DNA of 64,000 nt from Nemertoderma westbladi. Its lineage: Eukaryota; Xenacoelomorpha; Nemertodermatida; Nemertodermatidae. The stretch spans positions 1 to 64,000 of the forward strand of contig JAUCBJ010009130.1 in the NCBI GenBank assembly GCA_032718475.1, written 5' to 3'. Positions 41,513-53,829 of this stretch are shown one piece after another; position 1 is the stretch's first letter, and every line of letters starts with the position of its first letter. Both the position numbers and the translations under genes were made by a program. The notes under the pieces are model-generated. The model saw only the letters and a program-made list of their open reading frames with translations. It made no database searches and was not told where the DNA came from.

Positions 41513-42180
41513 CTGCAAAATAACACGAATGTTGTATTTCTTTGTACAGAAATGTAAGTCAGAGACAAATAATTAGTTCAATGTGATTGGCCATACTTGG
41601 TACGTTGGCACAAGATTTCCGCCAAACGGGTAGGTTCAACATTGATTAATACTCCACGCTATTCCTTAATTGGGAATAAACTTCCTTAATTTCGTTTTAA
41701 AATAATTATGTTAAACATTTATTAATATTATATTTATTAAATCTATTAAATTTATTAAATATTATTATTATTATTCATTAAATAAAAAATGAAACAATGA
41801 CGATTTCTCATTTTATTTATATGTATGGAATTAATTTCGCACTACCAAATCCACAGGTTAGTACGAGATGACAGTGTTTATAATGAATGTGTCATGCTTT
41901 CCTGTTACTATATTGTTATAGAAAGTTTAAGTGCATAATTACAAATAATTCCTCTAAAATCACTCGTGCCGTAACGCTATAAAGTGCTATTTTATGAACA
42001 ATGACGTATATAGTTATTGTAAAATCCTCACTGTGGTCGGATTATATTCAAGACGCCGCCTTGCGGTTGTATGCAACTTAACATATATTAATTACTCAGA
42101 TAAACGGAACTCATAACTAAATATATACAGTATTAACGATAAATTCAGCGAGAAATCTTTCCAACTTGTATGTTACGTCC

Positions 42181-42300
42181 CACATTGACCTAATGGTTAA
42201 ATCCGTTGCATTTCATACACACACATCTCTCGGAGGTCGGGGGTTCAACCCCGCATGGGGGCCAGGGTAGTTTTCGTTTCGGCACGAATGTTTCGAAGGG
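42181..42300 (+). mobile_element. tRNA-derived SINE head (copy 1)
   Basis: The sequence has an A-box-like stretch (gacctaatggttaaatccg, about 42187) and a good B box (gggggttcaaccccgcat, about 42237) at tRNA-like spacing. It cannot fold as a full tRNA, so it is a tRNA-derived SINE promoter rather than a tRNA gene. Downstream sequence to about 43370 shares short blocks with the region 62070-62360, downstream of a second tRNA-like head at 61868. This suggests a family with a conserved body. Confidence 0.6.
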
Positions 42301-42311
42301 ACTATTTGGAT

Positions 42312-42332
42312 GGGGGGGGGGGGGGGGGGGGG
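42312..42332 (+). repeat. Poly(G) tract, 21 G
   Basis: A run of 21 G follows the SINE head. Such tracts are length-unstable and error-prone in sequencing, so the exact length is uncertain. On the minus-strand transcript it would read as poly(C). Confidence 0.9.
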
Positions 42333-42582
42333 CTAAGGACTGCCATGCATCCTTAAATAGTAGCTAAATGAGTATTGGCTTTTCCTCTGGGAAGTATAGT
42401 TATGGGGGGACCACACCGGAAATAAGGCGCGAGAATTTGTTAGTAATCCTTTGACTCACGGCCTAAGAATCACTTTACTATTTTTTTTGACTGTATAGGT
42501 ATTGTTATTCTTTGTTTATGTGTGTTGCCTAGTGATGGTGACTAGCTGGTTGGATTATGTGGCACGGTTTAATATAACTCAC

Positions 42583-42746
42583 CGCGGAGATTTTGTAAAG
42601 TTCTTCTGCAGCGGGTCAACGCTAGTCCTTCCTGATGAGTCAGCCGCATATCGTCAACCAATCCTAGCCGATTAGCAGACTTTCTATCTTGTAAGTCACT
42701 ATCGCTCTCAGCACTGCAGTAATCAACCTCGTCATCATATTGGAAC
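42583..42746 (-). CDS. Internal coding exon of the minus-strand gene (unrecognised, acidic/polar)
   Basis: This 164-bp exon lies on the minus strand between acceptor aattaatttag (before 42746) and a consensus gtgagt donor (after 42583). It starts with one base (G) that completes an upstream codon, then encodes FQYDDEVDYCSAESDSDLQD, RKSANRLGLVDDMRLTHQEG, LALTRCRRTLQNLR and one base of the next codon. It joins the 41391-41512 exon in frame (CGC GAA CCG). The acidic, Ser-rich start resembles a disordered linker; no family is recognised. It cannot follow the kinase exon at 53697-53829 directly, because that join gives a stop, so at least one upstream exon is unaccounted for. Confidence 0.75.
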
Positions 42747-43710
42747 CTAAATTAATTAATTATGATTTTTATGACGGAGTATTTAAACTATAATGTTATG
42801 ACAAGTATTGGAATCGTCATTTGTATAGGTTACCATGTGAACCATAGCTGTAAGACAAAGCTATAATGTAAACGATGCATTTACGGGAATAACGTCTTTA
42901 CACCCGGGAATATTGTTGTAATTCAGTGACTTGGACCTTTCCTCCCCAAATTTTTCTACAAACCTTAATGAAATTGCGTGAAATTTTATAGGAGGTCATG
43001 GGGTGAGCCAGAATATTTATTTTTTTTAATCCTTAACAACACGGGTTGTTGAGGATTACGGGCGATATGGCTGCCCCAGTCGTGTCTGATTGATAATTCT
43101 TCAACCATATTGCAAGCTGATTGGATGATTTACATACCTTTTTGTCCGAAAATGCGGAAATTAAAGTCTTTACAAAAAAAAGTTGGGGGACTATCGACTC
43201 TCATTAAAATTCATCCGTCTCAAGGGGAAAATCGACTCAAATTAGAATAACGTTCCAAAGTAACCTGCTCCTTTCCCATAATTATTTATATTTTAACATT
43301 TAACAAATAATAATTCCCCGAGATAGAATTTGCGTCCCATCATCCCCCCTCCTGTCTTAAAAAAGGGGCCATATTTTAAAGAACACTATACCGGTACTCC
43401 GGGAGATGGTGTTGAAACGTATCGAAACTATTGACAATTTGTAATTATGTTGTCTAAACATATAAAATTACTTATTCGATTTTGCAAGTACCAATATTTT
43501 ATTCATGAGGAATTAAACTTCCGAATCAAATTTAGCTGAAATGGTTTAAAAAAATGAGAATTATTTCATAGCTGAGTCCGAATTTCGTAAAAAAAAGAGA
43601 AAATCAATTTTTTTTATTGTTTCATTAATCCCGAAATTTTATGGAGATTTCAAATATTTACGCGGTTTCGCAGTATCACCTTTAGTTTTCGAGATTTTGG
43701 GCCTTTTCAC

Positions 43711-44067
43711 TACTTGCACTTTTCGTACCATAACAAAATTTAAAAATGCCAGAGATTTGTCTAATTACGCCAGATTTTAATTCTTGTGGGGTTTTTGAGG
43801 TCGGAAGATCCGATGGTAGGTCTTTTTAAAAAACCTGACCAAGACTTGAGTGTTTCTTTACACTACTTGCACTTTTCGTTCTATCTCCAAATTTCAAAAT
43901 CCCAGAGATTTGTTTTAATTACACTAATTATAATTCTTGTGGGGTTTTTGAGGTCAATCAATCCGATGGTACACTTTAAATAAATCTGACCCAAGTCTTG
44001 CCTGTTATATTTTACTATTTTTTTTTGCAGTACTTGCACTTTTCGTTCTATAACAAAATTTCAAAGT
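43711..44067. repeat. Degenerate tandem repeat, about 155 bp, 2.3 copies
   Basis: The phrase tacttgcacttttcgt begins at 43711, 43864 and 44031. Between copies, cagagatttgt, aattcttgtggggttt and ttgaggtc recur in order, with periods of 153 and 167 bp. Just after the third start comes a short duplicated acaaacagacagacataaag motif. It is probably the body or tail of an old interspersed repeat; it has no coding potential. Confidence 0.75.
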
Positions 44068-45140
44068 GATGGACAAACAGACAGACATAAAGCCTAGACA
44101 AACAGACAGACATAAAGCCTATATTCCGCCAAACACAAAAATTAACATCGGAAATGAAATCTCTGACCCCGAAAACCCCATAACGAAATAATTTTTAGTT
44201 AGTTTATCATTATCCTTACTGCCGTATTATTAAACTGACATTCTTTCATATTCACCGACAGTTTGCGCGGGAAGGTTCAAAAAATGACATTTTGTTTTCG
44301 TCATTTACTCCTATTTATTTTTTTGGTCACTAAAAATGTATCTCCTCCATCAATCTTTATATCCGATTTTGCTATTTTTTTTTGTTTGAAAGCCCTGTCT
44401 CTCCCGAACAGATTCCTTACATGGATTTTTGAATTTCGCTCTAGTTCTCGAGAAAAGTTAGTTAAAGTCTATGTAGTCAATAAAAAAGAAAATTTCATGA
44501 CTTCGTGTCACATAAAGTGCAATTAAATCATTTTGAAAAAGAAATTCAAAACTCCTCTAAGGATTCTATAAAGGGATAGTCAGTGAGCCTACTCACCAAT
44601 TTTCAGACCTAAATACTCCAAATTATTTGAGGAGATACATTTTAGAACGGACCAATCAAAATTTCGTGAAATTGGCTATTGGCCAATCAGAAGCGAGTAT
44701 TTTAGCCCGTCCAATTACCTTTCAGAATATGTCCTGGTATCCAATATAGTACAGTACTGTGATGTATTTTAAACATTTCTAAAAGGTTGCCAAATCCGAC
44801 TTACTACCCTCATCATCATGACCGACCGGTCAGCAATCATTACACCGGCACAATGTAATAATGTATAACGAATAATGGAATTGAGAATTTACTTTGTATA
44901 GATACAGACACCTTTAAAACAATTAATTACATATGAATGTAATTTATAACTGTGTATATAAATGACCTGCTGACATCCTGGTGTTGAACTGATGACGTAT
45001 TCCCCACGTTCGTGTTACTCGTTCCTATATTTAACCACTGATGGTTCGCTATTGCATCAATGCTAGCCCGATGTCGTGGTTTAACGGTTAACATAGAACG
45101 TATCAACCCTGAGGCGTCTATGTAATGATAAAATAAACTC
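44068..45140. other. AT-rich intronic sequence, no exon recognised
   Basis: I searched both strands for the missing kinase exon (the region after QPS in NUAK proteins, with a GLI.W.L.V.P.RR-like motif) and did not see it. A frame at 44263-44526 is AT-rich with no recognisable features. A weak A-box-like phrase near 45070 (gatgtcgtggtttaacggtt) could be a SINE remnant. Confidence 0.5.
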
Positions 45141-48100
45141 TATAGTTGTAGAACTAACTGTAGTTGCAGAACTAACTGTAGTTGTAGAACTAACTGTAGT
45201 TGTAGAACTACCTATAGTTGTAGAACTAACTGTAGTTGTAGAACTACCTATAGTTGTAGAACTAACTGTAGTTGTAGAACTAACTATAGCTGTAGAACTA
45301 ACTATAGTTGTAGAACTAACTATAGTTGTAGAACTAACTGTAGTTGTGTAGAACTAAGTGTAGTTGTAGAACTAACTGTAGTTGTAGAACTAACTGTAGT
45401 TGTAGAACTAACTGTGGTTGTAGAACTAACTGTAGTTGTAGTACTAACTGTAGTTGTAGAACTAACTGTGGTTGTAGAACTAACTGTAGTTGTAGAACCA
45501 ACTGTAGTTGTAGAACTAACTGTAGTTGTAGAACTAACTATAGTTGTAGAACTAACTATAGTTGTAGAACTAACTATAGTTGTAGTACTAACTGTAGTTG
45601 TAGAACTAACTGTAGTTGTAGAACTAACTGTAGTTGTAGAACTAACTATAGTTGTAGAACTAACTGTAGTTGTAGAACTAACTGTAGTTGTAGAACTAAC
45701 TGTAGTTGTAGAACTAACTGTGGTTGTAGAACTAACTATAGTTGTAGAACTAACTGTAGTTGTAGAACCAACTATAGTTGTAGAACTAACTGTAGTTGTA
45801 GAACTAACTATAGTTGTAGAACTAACTATAGTTGTAGAACTAACTGCAGTTGTAGTACTAACTGTAGTTGTAGAACTACCTATAGTTGTAGAACTAACTG
45901 TAGTTGTGTAGAACTAAGTGTAGTTGTAGAACTAAATGTAGTTGTAGAACTAACTGTAGTTGTAGAACTAACTATAGTTGTAGAACTAACTGTAGTTGTA
46001 GAACTAACTGTGGTTGTAGAACTAACTGTAGTTGTAGTACTAACTATAGTTGTAGAACTAACTGTAGTTGTAGAACTAACTGTAGTTGTAGAACTAACTG
46101 TAGTTGTATAGAACTAACTGTAGTTGTAGAACTAACTGTAGTTGTAGAACTAACTATAGTTGTAGAACTAACTGTAGTTGTAGAACTAACTGTAGTTGTA
46201 GAACTAACTGTAATTGTATAGAACTAACTGTAGTTGTAGAACTAACTATAGTTGTAGAACTAACTGTAGTTGTAGAACTACCTATAGTTGTAGAACTAAC
46301 TGTAGTTGTAGAACTACCTATAGTTGTAGAACTAACTGTAGTTGTAGAACTACCTATAGTTGTAGAACTAACTGTAGTTGTAGAACTAACTATAGTTGTA
46401 TAACTAACTGTAGTTGTAGAACTACCTATAGTAGTAGAACTAACTATAGTTGTAGAACTAACTGTAGTTGTAGTACTAACTGTAGTTGTAGAACTACCTA
46501 TAGTTGTAGAACTAACTGTAGTTGTGTAGAACTAAGTGTAGTTGTAGAACTAACTGTAGTTGTAGAACTAACTGTAGTTGTAGAACTAACTATAGTTGTA
46601 GAACTAACTGTAGTTGTAGAACTAACTGTGGTTGTAGAACTAACTGTAGTTGTAGTACTAACTGTAGTTGTAGAACTACCTATAGTTGTAGAACTAACTG
46701 TAGTTGTAGAACTACCTATAGTTGTAGAACTAACTGTAGTTGTAGAACTACCTATAGTTGTATAACTAACTGTAGTTGTAGAACTACCTATAGTTGTAGA
46801 ACTAACTGTAGTTGTAGAACTAACTATAGTTGTATAACTAACTGTAGTTGTAGAACTACCTATAGTTGTAGAACTAACTATAGTTGTAGAACTAACTGTA
46901 GTTGTAGTACTAACTGTAGTTGTAGAACTACCTATAGTTGTAGAACTAACTGTAGTTGTGTAGAACTAAGTGTAGTTGTAGAACTAACTGTAGTTGTAGA
47001 ACTAACTGTAGTTGTAGAACTAACTATAGTTGTAGAACTAACTGTAGTTGTAGAACTAACTGTGGTTGTAGAACTAACTGTAGTTGTAGTACTAACTGTA
47101 GTTGTAGAACTACCTATAGTTGTAGAACTAACTGTAGTTGTAGAACTAACTATAGTTGTAGAACTAACTATAGTTGTAGAACTACCTATAGTTGTAGAAC
47201 TAACTGTAGTTGTAGAACTAACTGTAGTTGTAGAACTACCTATAGTTGTAGAACTAACTGTAGTTGTGTAGAACTAAGTGTAGTTGTAGAACTAACTGTA
47301 GTTGTAGAACTAACTGTAGTTGTAGAACTAACTGTGGTTGTAGAACTAACTGTAGTTGTAGTACTAACTGTAGTTGTAGAACTAACTGTGGTTGTAGAAC
47401 TAACTGTAGTTGTAGAACCAACTGTAGTTGTAGAACTAACTGTAGTTGTAGAACTAACTATAGTTGTAGAACTAACTATAGTTGTAGAACTAACTATAGT
47501 TGTAGTACTAACTGTAGTTGTAGAACTAACTGTAGTTGTAGAACTAACTGTAGTTGTAGAACTAACTATAGTTGTAGAACTAACTGTAGTTGTAGAACTA
47601 ACTGTAGTTGTAGAACTAACTGTAGTTGTAGAACCAACTGTAGTTGTAGAACCAACTGTAGTTGTAGAACTAACTGTAGTTGTAGAACTAACTGTAGTTG
47701 TAGAACTAACTGTGGTTGTAGAACTAACTGTAGTTGTAGTACTAACTGTAGTTGTAGAACTAACTGTAGTTGTAGAACCAACTGTAGTTGTAGAACCAAC
47801 TGTAGTTGTGGAACTAACTGTAGTTGTAGAACTAACTATAGTTGTAGAACTAACTATAGTTGTAGAACTAATTATAGTTGTAGTACTAACTGTAGTTGTA
47901 GAACTAACTGTAGTTGTAGAACTAACTGTAGTTGTAGAACTAACTGTAGTTGTAGAACTAACTGTAGTTGTAGAACTAACTTTAGTTGTAGAACTAACTG
48001 TAGTTGTAGAACTAACTGTAGTTGTAGAACTAACTGTTGTTGTAGAACTAACTATAGTTGTAGAACTAACTGTGGTTGTAGAACTAACTGTAGTTGTAGA

Positions 48101-51100
48101 ACTAACTGTAGTTGTAGAACTAACTATAGTTGTAGAACTAACTGTAGTTGTAGAACTAACTGTAGTTGTAGAACTAACTGTAGTTGTATAGAACTATCTG
48201 TAGTTGTAGAACTAACTGTAGTTGTAGAACTAACTATAGTTGTAGAACTAACTGTAGTTGTAGAACTAACTGTAGTTGTAGAACTAACTGTAATTGTATA
48301 GAACTAACTGTAGTTGTAGAACTAACTATAGTTGTAGAACTAACTGTAGTTGTAGAACTACCTATAGTTGTAGAACTAACTGTAGTTGTAGAACTACCTA
48401 TAGTTGTAGAACTAACTGTAGTTGTAGAACTACCTATAGTTGTAGAACTAACTGTAGTTGTAGAACTAACTATAGTTGTATAACTAACTGTAGTTGTAGA
48501 ACTACCTATAGTTGTAGAACTAACTATAGTTGTAGAACTAACTGTAGTTGTAGTACTAACTGTAGTTGTAGAACTACCTATAGTTATAGAACTAACTGTA
48601 GTTGTGTAGAACTAAGTGTAGTTGTAGAACTAACTGTAGTTGTAGAACTAACTGTAGTTGTAGAACTAACTATAGTTGTAGAACTAACTGTAGTTGTAGA
48701 ACTAACTGTGGTTGTAGAACTAACTGTAGTTGTAGTACTAACTGTAGTTGTAGAACTACCTATAGTTGTAGAACTAACTGTAGTTGTAGAACTACCTATA
48801 GTTGTAGAACTAACTGTAGTTGTAGAACTACCTATAGTTGTAGAACTAACTGTAGTTGTAGAACTACCTATAGTTGTAGAACTAACTGTAGTTGTAGAAC
48901 TAACTATAGTTGTATAACTAACTGTAGTTGTAGAACTACCTATAGTTGTAGAACTAACTATAGTTGTAGAACTAACTGTAGTTGTAGAACTAACTGTAGT
49001 TGTAGAACTAACTGTGGTTGTAGAACTAACTGTAGTTGTAGTACTAACTGTAGTTGTAGAACTAACTGTAGTTGTAGAACTAACTGTAGTTGTAGAACTA
49101 ACTATAGTTGTAGAACTAACTGTAGTTGTAGAACTAACTGTAGTTGTAGAACTAACTGTAGTTGTAGAACCAACTGTAGTTGTAGAACCAACTGTAGTTG
49201 TAGAACTAACTGTAGTTGTAGAACTAACTGTAGTTGTAGAACTAACTGTGGTTGTAGAACTAACTGTAGTTGTAGTACTAACTGTAGTTGTAGAACTAAC
49301 TGTAGTTGTAGAACCAACTGTAGTTGTAGAACCAACTGTAGTTGTGGAACTAACTGTAGTTGTAGAACTAACTATAGTTGTAGAACTAACTATAGTTGTA
49401 GAACTAATTATAGTTGTAGTACTAACTGTAGTTGTAGAACTAACTGTAGTTGTAGAACTAACTGTAGTTGTAGAACTAACTGTAGTTGTAGAACTAACTG
49501 TAGTTGTAGAACTAACTTTAGTTGTAGAACTAACTGTAGTTGTAGAACTAACTGTAGTTGTAGAACTAACTGTTGTTGTAGAACTAACTATAGTTGTAGA
49601 ACTAACTGTGGTTGTAGAACTAACTGTAGTTGTAGAACTAACTGTAGTTGTAGAACTAACTATAGTTGTAGAACTAACTGTAGTTGTAGAACTAACTGTA
49701 GTTGTAGAACTAACTGTAGTTGTATAGAACTATCTGTAGTTGTAGAACTAACTGTAGTTGTAGAACTAACTATAGTTGTAGAACTAACTGTAGTTGTAGA
49801 ACTAACTGTAGTTGTAGAACTAACTGTAATTGTATAGAACTAACTGTAGTTGTAGAACTAACTATAGTTGTAGAACTAACTGTAGTTGTAGAACTACCTA
49901 TAGTTGTAGAACTAACTGTAGTTGTAGAACTACCTATAGTTGTAGAACTAACTGTAGTTGTAGAACTACCTATAGTTGTAGAACTAACTGTAGTTGTAGA
50001 ACTAACTATAGTTGTATAACTAACTGTAGTTGTAGAACTACCTATAGTTGTAGAACTAACTATAGTTGTAGAACTAACTGTAGTTGTAGTACTAACTGTA
50101 GTTGTAGAACTACCTATAGTTATAGAACTAACTGTAGTTGTGTAGAACTAAGTGTAGTTGTAGAACTAACTGTAGTTGTAGAACTAACTGTAGTTGTAGA
50201 ACTAACTATAGTTGTAGAACTAACTGTAGTTGTAGAACTAACTGTGGTTGTAGAACTAACTGTAGTTGTAGTACTAACTGTAGTTGTAGAACTACCTATA
50301 GTTGTAGAACTAACTGTAGTTGTAGAACTACCTATAGTTGTAGAACTAACTGTAGTTGTAGAACTACCTATAGTTGTAGAACTAACTGTAGTTGTAGAAC
50401 TACCTATAGTTGTAGAACTAACTGTAGTTGTAGAACTAACTATAGTTGTATAACTAACTGTAGTTGTAGAACTACCTATAGTTGTAGAACTAACTATAGT
50501 TGTAGAACTAACTGTAGTTGTAGTACTAACTGTAGTTGTAGAACTACCTATAGTTGTAGTACTAACTGTAGTTGTAGAACTAACTGTAGTTGTAGAACTA
50601 ACTGTAGTTGTAGAACTAACTATAGTTGTAGAACTAACTGTAGTTGTAGAACTAACTGTAGTTGTAGAACTAACTGTAGTTGTAGAACTAACTGTGGTTG
50701 TAGAACTAACTATAGTTGTAGAACTAACTGTAGTTGTAGAACCAACTATAGTTGTAGAACTAACTGTAGTTGTAGAACTAACTATAGTTGTAGAACTAAC
50801 TGTAGTTGTAGTACTAACTGTAGTTGTAGAACTACCTATAGTTGTAGAACTAACTGTAGTTGTGTAGAACTAAGTGTAGTTGTAGAACTAACTGTAGTTG
50901 TAGAACTAACTGTAGTTGTAGAACTAACTATAGTTGTAGAACTAACTGTAGTTGTAGAACTAACTGTGGTTGTAGAACTAACTGTAGTTGTAGTACTAAC
51001 TGTAGTTGTAGAACCAACTGTAGTTGTAGAACCAACTGTAGTTGTAGAACTAACTGTAGTTGTAGAACTAACTGTAGTTGTAAAACTAACTGTGGTTGTA

Positions 51101-53602
51101 GAACTAACTGTAGTTGTAGTACTAACTGTAGTTGTAGAACTAACTGTAGTTGTAGAACTAACTATAGTTGTAGAACTAATTATAGTTGTAGTACTAACTG
51201 TAGTTGTAGAACTAACTGTAGTTGTAGAACTAACTGTAGTTGTAGAACTAACTGTAGTTGTAGAACTAACTGTAGTTGTAGAACTAACTTTAGTTGTAGA
51301 ACTAACTGTAGTTGTAGAACTAACTGTAGTTGTAGAACTAACTGTAGTTGTAGAACTAACTATTGTTGTAGAACTAACTGTGGTTGTAGAACTAACTGTA
51401 GTTGTAGAACTAACTGTAGTTGTAGAACTAACTATAGTTGTAGAACTAACTGTAGTTGTAGAACTAACTGTAGTTGTAGAACTAACTGTAGTTGTATAGA
51501 ACTAACTGTAGTTGTAGAACTAACTGTAGTTATAGAACTAACTATAGTTGTAGAACTAACTGTAGTTGTAGAACTAACTGTAGTTGTAGAACTAACTGTA
51601 ATTGTATAGAACTAACTGTAGTTGTAAACTAACTATAGTTGTAGAACTAACTGTAGTTTTAGAACTACCTATAGTTGTAGAACTAACTATAGTTGTAGAA
51701 CTACCTATAGTTGTAGAACTAACTGTAGTTGTAGAACTACCTATAGTTGTAGAACTAACTGTAGTTGTAGAACTAACTATAGTTGTATAACTAACTGTAG
51801 TTGTAGAACTACCTATAGTTGTAGAACTAACTATAGTTGTAGAACTAACTGTAGTTGTAGTACTAACTGTAGTTGTAGAACTACCTATAGTTGTAGAACT
51901 AACTGTAGTTGTGTAGAACTAAGTGTAGTTGTAGAACTAACTGTAGTTGTAGAACTAACTGTAGTTGTAGAACTAACTATAGTTGTAGAACTAACTGTAG
52001 TTGTAGAACTAACTGTGGTTGTAGAACTAACTGTAGTTGTAGTACTAACTGTAGTTGTAGAACTACCTATAGTTGTAGAACTAACTGTAGTTGTAGAACT
52101 ACCTATAGTTGTAGAACTAACTGTAGTTGTAGAACTACCTATAGTTGTAGAACTAACTGTAGTTTTAGAACTACCTATAGTTGTAGAACTAACTGTAGTT
52201 GTAGAACTACCTATAGTTGTAGAACTAACTGTAGTTGTAGAACTAACAATAGTTGTAGAACTAACTGTAGTTGTAGAACTACCTATAGTTGTAGAACTAA
52301 CTATAGTTGTAGAACTAACTATAGTTGTAGAACTAACTGTAGTTGTAGAACTACCTATAGTTGTAGAACTAACTGTAGTTGTAGAACTACCTATAGTTGT
52401 AGAACTAACTGTAGTTGTAGAACTAACTATAGTTGTAGAACTAACTGTAGTTGTAGAACTACCTATAGTTGTAGAACTAACTGTAGTTGTAGAACTACCT
52501 ATAGTTGTAGAACTAACTGTAGTTGTAGAACTACCTATAGTTGTAGAACTACCTATAGTTGTAGAACTAACTGTAGTTGTGTAGAACTACCTATAGTTGT
52601 AGAACTACCTATAGTTGTAGAACTAACTGTAGTTGTAGAACTACCTATAGTTGTAGAACTAACTGTAGTTGTAGAACTAACTATAGTTGTAGAACTAACT
52701 GTAGTTGTAGAACTAACTATAGTTGTAGAACTAACTATAGTTGTAGAACTAACTATAGTTGTAGAACTAACTATAATTGTAGAACTAACTATAGTTGTAG
52801 AATTAACTATAGTTGTAGAACTAACTGTAGTTGTAGAACTAACTGTAGTTGTAGAACTAACTGTAGTTGTAGAACCAACTGTAGTTGTAGAACCAACTGT
52901 AGTTGTAGAACTAACTGTAGTTGTAGAACTAACTGTAGTTGTAGAACTAACTGTGGTTGTAGAACTAACTGTAGTTGTAGTACTAACTGTAGTTGTAGAA
53001 CTAACTGTAGTTGTAGAACTACCTATAGTTGTAGAACTAACTATAGTTGTAGAACTAACTATAGTTGTAGAACTAACTGTAGTTGTAGAACTAACTATAG
53101 TTGTAGAACTAACTGTAGTTGTAGAACTACCTATAGTTGTAGAACTAACTGTAGTTGTAGAACTACCTATAGTTGTAGAACTAACTGTAGTTGTAGAACT
53201 ACCTATAGTTGTAGAACTAACTGTAGTTGTAGAACTACCTATAGTTGTAGAACTAACTGTAGTTGTAGAACTAACAATAGTTGTAGAACTAACTGTAGTT
53301 GTAGAACTACCTATAGTTGTAGAACTAACTATAGTTGTAGAACTAACTATAGTTGTAGAACTAACTATAGTTGTAGAACTAACTATAGTTGTAGAACTAA
53401 CTATAGTTGTAGAACTAACTATAGTTGTAGAACTAACTATAATTGTAGAACTAACTATAGTTGTAGAACTAACTATAGTTGTAGAACTAACTATAGTTGT
53501 AGAACTAACTATAGTTGTAGAACTAACTATAGTTGTAGAACTAACTGTAGTTGTATAGAACTAAGTGTAGTTGTAGAATTAACTGTAGTTGTAGAACTAA
53601 CT
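45141..53602. repeat. 18-bp minisatellite, about 470 units
   Basis: The unit is ttgtagaactaactgtag (18 bp), with frequent variants ending actatag, cctatag, accaactg and gtactaac. Occasional 20-bp units (ttgtgtagaactaagtgtag, ttgtatagaactaactg) add 2 bp and shift the reading frame. Plus-strand frames read (RTNCSC)n or (ELTVVV)n, with stops only in the third frame, and the minus strand reads (LVLQLQ)n. These long frames come from the repeat and are not annotated as genes. The array lies between minus-strand exons 53697-53829 and 42583-42746. Confidence 0.98.
48184..51255. repeat. 1,536-bp higher-order duplication within the 18-bp minisatellite
   Basis: Marker units recur with an exact 1,536-bp shift: 48184 and 49720, 48294 and 49830, 48602 and 50138, and a minus-strand frame at 47566 and 49102. 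The order of variants between markers is the same, so a block of about 85 units was duplicated in tandem. Outer limits are approximate. Confidence 0.8.
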
Positions 53603-53696
53603 AATGACTCTTTTTTTTGGTTTAATATGCTATTATGTGTTTTTTTTATGTTAATATACTGGGTTTGAAATAACTAATGACTCTATAGTAACTAAC

Positions 53697-53829
53697 TCGA
53701 TGGTTGAGGAGGTTCCCTGTAGTCTGCTTTCAATATCTGACGTGTGAGTTTCCTAAAATCGGAGCCGTCGAAAGGCATTGTACCGTAAACCAGGGTATAG
53801 AGCAGTACTCCCAATGACCAACAGTCGAT
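53697..53829 (-). CDS. NUAK: NUAK-family protein kinase, exon encoding C-lobe subdomains IX-X
   Basis: The 133-bp minus-strand exon has acceptor ttgaccttgtag before 53829 and donor gttagt after 53697. It encodes [20 protein letters not shown] then [20 protein letters not shown] and PQPS, and ends one base into the next codon. The [20 protein letters not shown] string followed by a QI..G.YREP-type stretch is diagnostic for NUAK kinases (ARK5/SNARK) among AMPK relatives. The invariant Asp of subdomain IX (IDCW) is present. It joins the exon at 61568-61753 in phase 0 (GGA CCG GAG | ATC GAC). NUAK kinases are Ser/Thr kinases activated by LKB1 and act in cell adhesion and stress responses. The next exon, which should finish the kinase domain, is not found downstream. 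Confidence 0.92.

Noticed and set aside
42187-42260. tRNA gene
   Set aside because: A and B boxes are present, but the acceptor and anticodon stems do not form; a tRNA-derived SINE explains it better. The same holds for 61868-61945.
45344-53668. Long plus-strand frames encoding (RTNCSC)n and (ELTVVV)n, which look like Cys-rich or hydrophobic repeat proteins
   Set aside because: They are the two stop-free frames of the 18-bp minisatellite, switching frame at 20-bp units. No gene structure surrounds them.
42746-53697. Direct splice from the kinase exon (53697-53829) to the exon at 42583-42746
   Set aside because: The phase does not fit: the kinase exon leaves one base and the next needs two already present. 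Reading through in that phase soon meets a stop.
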